IMG/VR virus record: IMGVR_UViG_3300035698_009409
Span: 1-49,892 of that record
From: a virus
Length of the DNA stretch: 49,892 bases
Strand: one strand, 5' to 3'
The translations under genes were made by a program, and so were the position numbers. The notes below the pieces were generated by a model. That model was not told the DNA's origin. It saw nothing but the letters and a program-made list of their open reading frames with translations, and searched no databases. Shown in pieces: positions 47,635 to 49,892 of this stretch (position 1 is the first letter of the stretch; each line of letters starts with the position of its first letter).

Positions 47635-48117
47635 ATGGCTAATACACCAATAAATTACGGAGACGGAATAGTAAGTGACCATAGAGCAAGGATCATAGAC
47701 GATAATGGAGAATTTACTCCTAATAGTGCTGCACATACACTAGACACTAATTACAGAAAAGGACTACATACACCAATACTTTCGATGAATTGTACTGGAG
47801 GTAAGGATGGTAAACTTTACTCATTGTATCCTACAGATGGTACAGCAGACTTTACAGTTACTAGATCTACTATTCTAACTAGAATTAATAATAGAGGGAT
47901 AAGTGAAGATGTTCCAGTAAATACAGCTGTGATAGATTATAGTACTGGTAAGCCAGTATTAAAAGTAACAACTGAAACTATACAAACAACATTACCTGCT
48001 GAAATAGCGAGCATTACATTAACAGATAAAGATGGAGTAGAAACTATCAATAGTTCCCCTGCTAGTCCATATGTTATACCAGTAGGAGAATGGTTATCTA
48101 TAACTAACACTTTATAA
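47635..48117 (+). CDS. Fibre N-terminal attachment-type protein (160 aa)
   Basis: The middle LYSLYPTDGTADFTVTRSTILTRINNRGISEDVPVNTAVIDYSTGKPVL is a phage fibre domain with the pattern DGtgDFtv.Ras..tr.n..G..E.v....p.iDY..G.P.LL. The same domain opens the next, much larger gene. This gene stops after the domain plus a short beta tail, so it may be a free attachment or adapter piece or a truncated duplicate of its neighbour. Confidence 0.65.
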   Translation: MANTPINYGDGIVSDHRARIIDDNGEFTPNSAAHTLDTNYRKGLHTPILSMNCTGGKDGKLYSLYPTDGTADFTVTRSTILTRINNRGISEDVPVNTAVIDYSTGKPVLKVTTETIQTTLPAEIASITLTDKDGVETINSSPASPYVIPVGEWLSITNTL

Positions 48118-48128
48118 AATATACAACT

Positions 48129-49892
48129 ATGCCAATACCTAGTCCAGACTTCGGAGGAATAAAAGCAGGAATCTTTCACGAGAGAGTACTACAAGATAAT
48201 GGAGCTATTTTTCCTAACATAGCACCACCTATAATAGATAAACTACAAAAGAATGGCTTATGGCCTCCTACACTAATGATGGTTCCGGCTGCTGATAGAG
48301 AAGGTGTGTTGTATAGTCATCTCCCATCAGACGGAACAGGTGACTTCACAGTTGCTAGAGCATCATGGTCAACAGGAGTTGGAGACGAGGGATATTTAGT
48401 TTCTTATGCTGAAGATGTTCCAGTTATAAACTTTTCGGATGGACTTCCAAACCTTTTAACCCAACCTGCTAGGACAAGGTTAAACGAGTACCCAGATGAT
48501 CTTAGTAATGCTTATTGGACTAAGACTGGGGCTAGTATTCAGGGTGATCCTAGTACTGCGGGTGAAGAGTTAATTGTTAATGGGGATTTTATAACAGATC
48601 CAACAGTAGATGGTAGCTGGACATTAACTGGAGGTTGGGTATATGGAACTAATAATGTGGCTATTACAAGTAACAGCGGAGCAGTTAGACAAAGTGTGTA
48701 TGTATTGGGAAAATCATATATAACAACTTTTGATATTAATATATCAAGTGGGAGCATAGATTTATGGGTCAATGGCTCACAACAAATAGTTGCAGGGTTA
48801 ACTACTGGCTCTTATTCCTATTACGTTACTCCTAATGTTAGTGGAACTATTTATATTGAAGCTGCTAGTGGAACGACTGGAACAATAGACAACATCTCAG
48901 TCAAAGAAGTACAACCCTACGAAGCCCCAATGCTAGACCCATCAGATAGTACACAACTTTGGCGTAAAGCGTGGAAGTTGGTAGCAACGGCGGCAGATGC
49001 TGAGATTAAAATGGCTACTGCATTAACAAGTGGTGGAACAGCTACTTATACTAATTCATTAATTGTTAAAAGGGTAACAGGTACAGGAACTATATCTTTA
49101 GCAGACGTAACTGGTACATATACTGATATATCAACACTTAATAGCGAATCATTAACGGATGGATATTATAGGTATGATGTTACGGCGGCTTCTGTAGGTA
49201 CAGAACAAATAGGATTGAAACTGGCAACAAGTGGGGATGAGGTGTTAGTATTCTTTCCCCAACTAGAACAAGGCAGTTACCCAACAACACCTATATGGAA
49301 TGGGACTAGTGCTGGTACGGTGACTAGGGTGGGGGATGTTGTTACCTTAGCTACAACACCTACTGATATACTAGCACTTCAATGGAATAACTACATTCAA
49401 AATTATGTTTATTCACCTACTACAACTCATTTTGGTAATACGACAAGTAAATATATAGCATTCAATAGAAACCTTACCTCAACAGAGATAGCAGGACAAG
49501 GAGCAACAGAAGCAGTATTCATTATTAAATATACAGGAGTAGAAACTATTTCAATAACAGTTAGCGGAGTTGGAACTTGTTATTGGGGAGATGGAGAAAG
49601 TGACGTTTATAGTGGTACAGATGTAGTTTTAACTCATACTTTTTCTGCTAATAATGAACCTATTGTGTTTGTTGGAACTTTGACAAAGGTTTATAATGCT
49701 ACAACAGGGAGTAATATATCACACGATATAGGTTCACTACCAGTTAACTTGACATATTACTACAACACTGGTTCTAACACTACTAGTGGAGACATAGGTT
49801 CACTACCAGTTAACTTGACATATTACTACAACTATGGTTATAACACTACTAGTGGAGACATAGCTTCACTACCAGTTAACTTGACATATTAC
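48129..49892 (+). CDS. Large fibre/adhesin with leucine-rich repeats (partial; 588 codons visible)
   Basis: Open from ATG 48129 to the window end with no stop. Residues about 55-120 carry the DGTGDFTVARAS...EDVPVINFSDGLPNLL domain, followed by RTRLNEYPDDLSNAYWTKTG. A jelly-roll-like region (GDFITDPTVDGSWTLTGG..., TIYIEAASGTTGTIDNISVKEV) follows, then VFIIKYTGVETISITVSGVGTCYWGDGE. The end is a 22-aa repeat, SLPVNLTYYYN.G.NTTSGDI, of LRR type (66-bp units at 49725, 49791 and 49857). It is likely the receptor-binding fibre tip. Confidence 0.8.
   Translation, partial: MPIPSPDFGGIKAGIFHERVLQDNGAIFPNIAPPIIDKLQKNGLWPPTLMMVPAADREGVLYSHLPSDGTGDFTVARASWSTGVGDEGYLVSYAEDVPVINFSDGLPNLLTQPARTRLNEYPDDLSNAYWTKTGASIQGDPSTAGEELIVNGDFITDPTVDGSWTLTGGWVYGTNNVAITSNSGAVRQSVYVLGKSYITTFDINISSGSIDLWVNGSQQIVAGLTTGSYSYYVTPNVSGTIYIEAASGTTGTIDNISVKEVQPYEAPMLDPSDSTQLWRKAWKLVATAADAEIKMATALTSGGTATYTNSLIVKRVTGTGTISLADVTGTYTDISTLNSESLTDGYYRYDVTAASVGTEQIGLKLATSGDEVLVFFPQLEQGSYPTTPIWNGTSAGTVTRVGDVVTLATTPTDILALQWNNYIQNYVYSPTTTHFGNTTSKYIAFNRNLTSTEIAGQGATEAVFIIKYTGVETISITVSGVGTCYWGDGESDVYSGTDVVLTHTFSANNEPIVFVGTLTKVYNATTGSNISHDIGSLPVNLTYYYNTGSNTTSGDIGSLPVNLTYYYNYGYNTTSGDIASLPVNLTYY
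49725..49892 (+). repeat. 66-bp tandem repeats encoding 22-aa LRR units
   Basis: Units start at 49725, 49791 and 49857 with exact 66-bp spacing and high nucleotide identity; the changes seen are GGT/GCT, ACT/TAT and TCT/TAT. The array continues past the window edge, so the copy number is unknown. Confidence 0.92.

Noticed and set aside
49725-49892. CRISPR array
   Set aside because: The direct repeats are contiguous in-frame 66-bp coding units without unique spacers; they encode leucine-rich repeats.
42637-49892. Diversity-generating retroelement targeting the fibre genes
   Set aside because: No reverse transcriptase and no template/variable repeat pair with adenine-specific differences are visible in the window; the fibre repeats are ordinary tandem duplications.

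Overview
This window is one end-to-end piece of a contractile-tailed (myovirus-type) bacteriophage genome, most likely infecting a member of the Bacteroidota. The host assignment rests on promoters: several intergenic regions carry the Bacteroidota -7 box TAnnTTTG, some with a TTG or TTTG about 20-21 nt upstream, and most starts follow A-rich leaders rather than strong Shine-Dalgarno sequences. The morphology call rests on a complete head and contractile-tail gene order: TerL, portal, protease/scaffold, decoration, capsid, connectors, sheath, tube, tape measure, LysM, hub, spike, gp25, gpJ, gpI and fibres. No integrase, DNA polymerase or recognisable lysis gene is seen.

Layout. (1) 1-278: window edge inside a GAGGAA hexamer repeat, with the frame-disrupted 3' end of an acidic protein gene. 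(2) 441-12819: rightward, tightly packed small genes, mostly unknown. Recognisable ones are a KTSC protein, a DUF932-like protein, an ATP-dependent DNA ligase, a nucleotidyltransferase-like protein and a DksA/TraR zinc finger. Four transcription starts here use almost the same 63-64 nt promoter/leader. (3) 12820-18555: a mosaic region. It has repeat-rich noncoding DNA, an AT-rich rightward cluster with a tandem gene duplication, a leftward cluster (DnaA domain-IV-like protein, tRNA-like sequence, cassette-like host-type DNA, MSMEG_6728-like protein, RHH-like protein) and a hairpin-rich divergent region. (4) 18556-49892: a rightward late module starting with a C5-cytosine methyltransferase, then DNA packaging, head, tail, baseplate and fibre genes. 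It runs off the window inside a leucine-rich-repeat fibre/adhesin gene.

Notable mechanisms. TerL is interrupted by a 334-residue intein with a NUMOD4/HNH-type homing endonuclease, placed exactly at the conserved S/TPxG motif. The tail assembly chaperone gene carries a T TTT TTC slippery site feeding a -1 frame extension, the lambda G/GT arrangement. A recurring structured element of about 90 nt occurs four times between transcription units (about 6943, 12939, 27053 and 38998). It has compensatory base changes and mutually exclusive stems. I know no named family for it, and it is the best candidate here for an undescribed element.

How the genes work together. The left arm probably holds early and host-takeover genes driven by the repeated leaders. 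The divergent region at 18260-18555 separates leftward accessory genes from the late operon. In that operon TerL and portal package DNA into a capsid matured by the protease/scaffold. The connectors join it to a sheath-and-tube tail of modest length (tape measure 662 aa), whose baseplate carries modular, horizontally mixed fibre genes.
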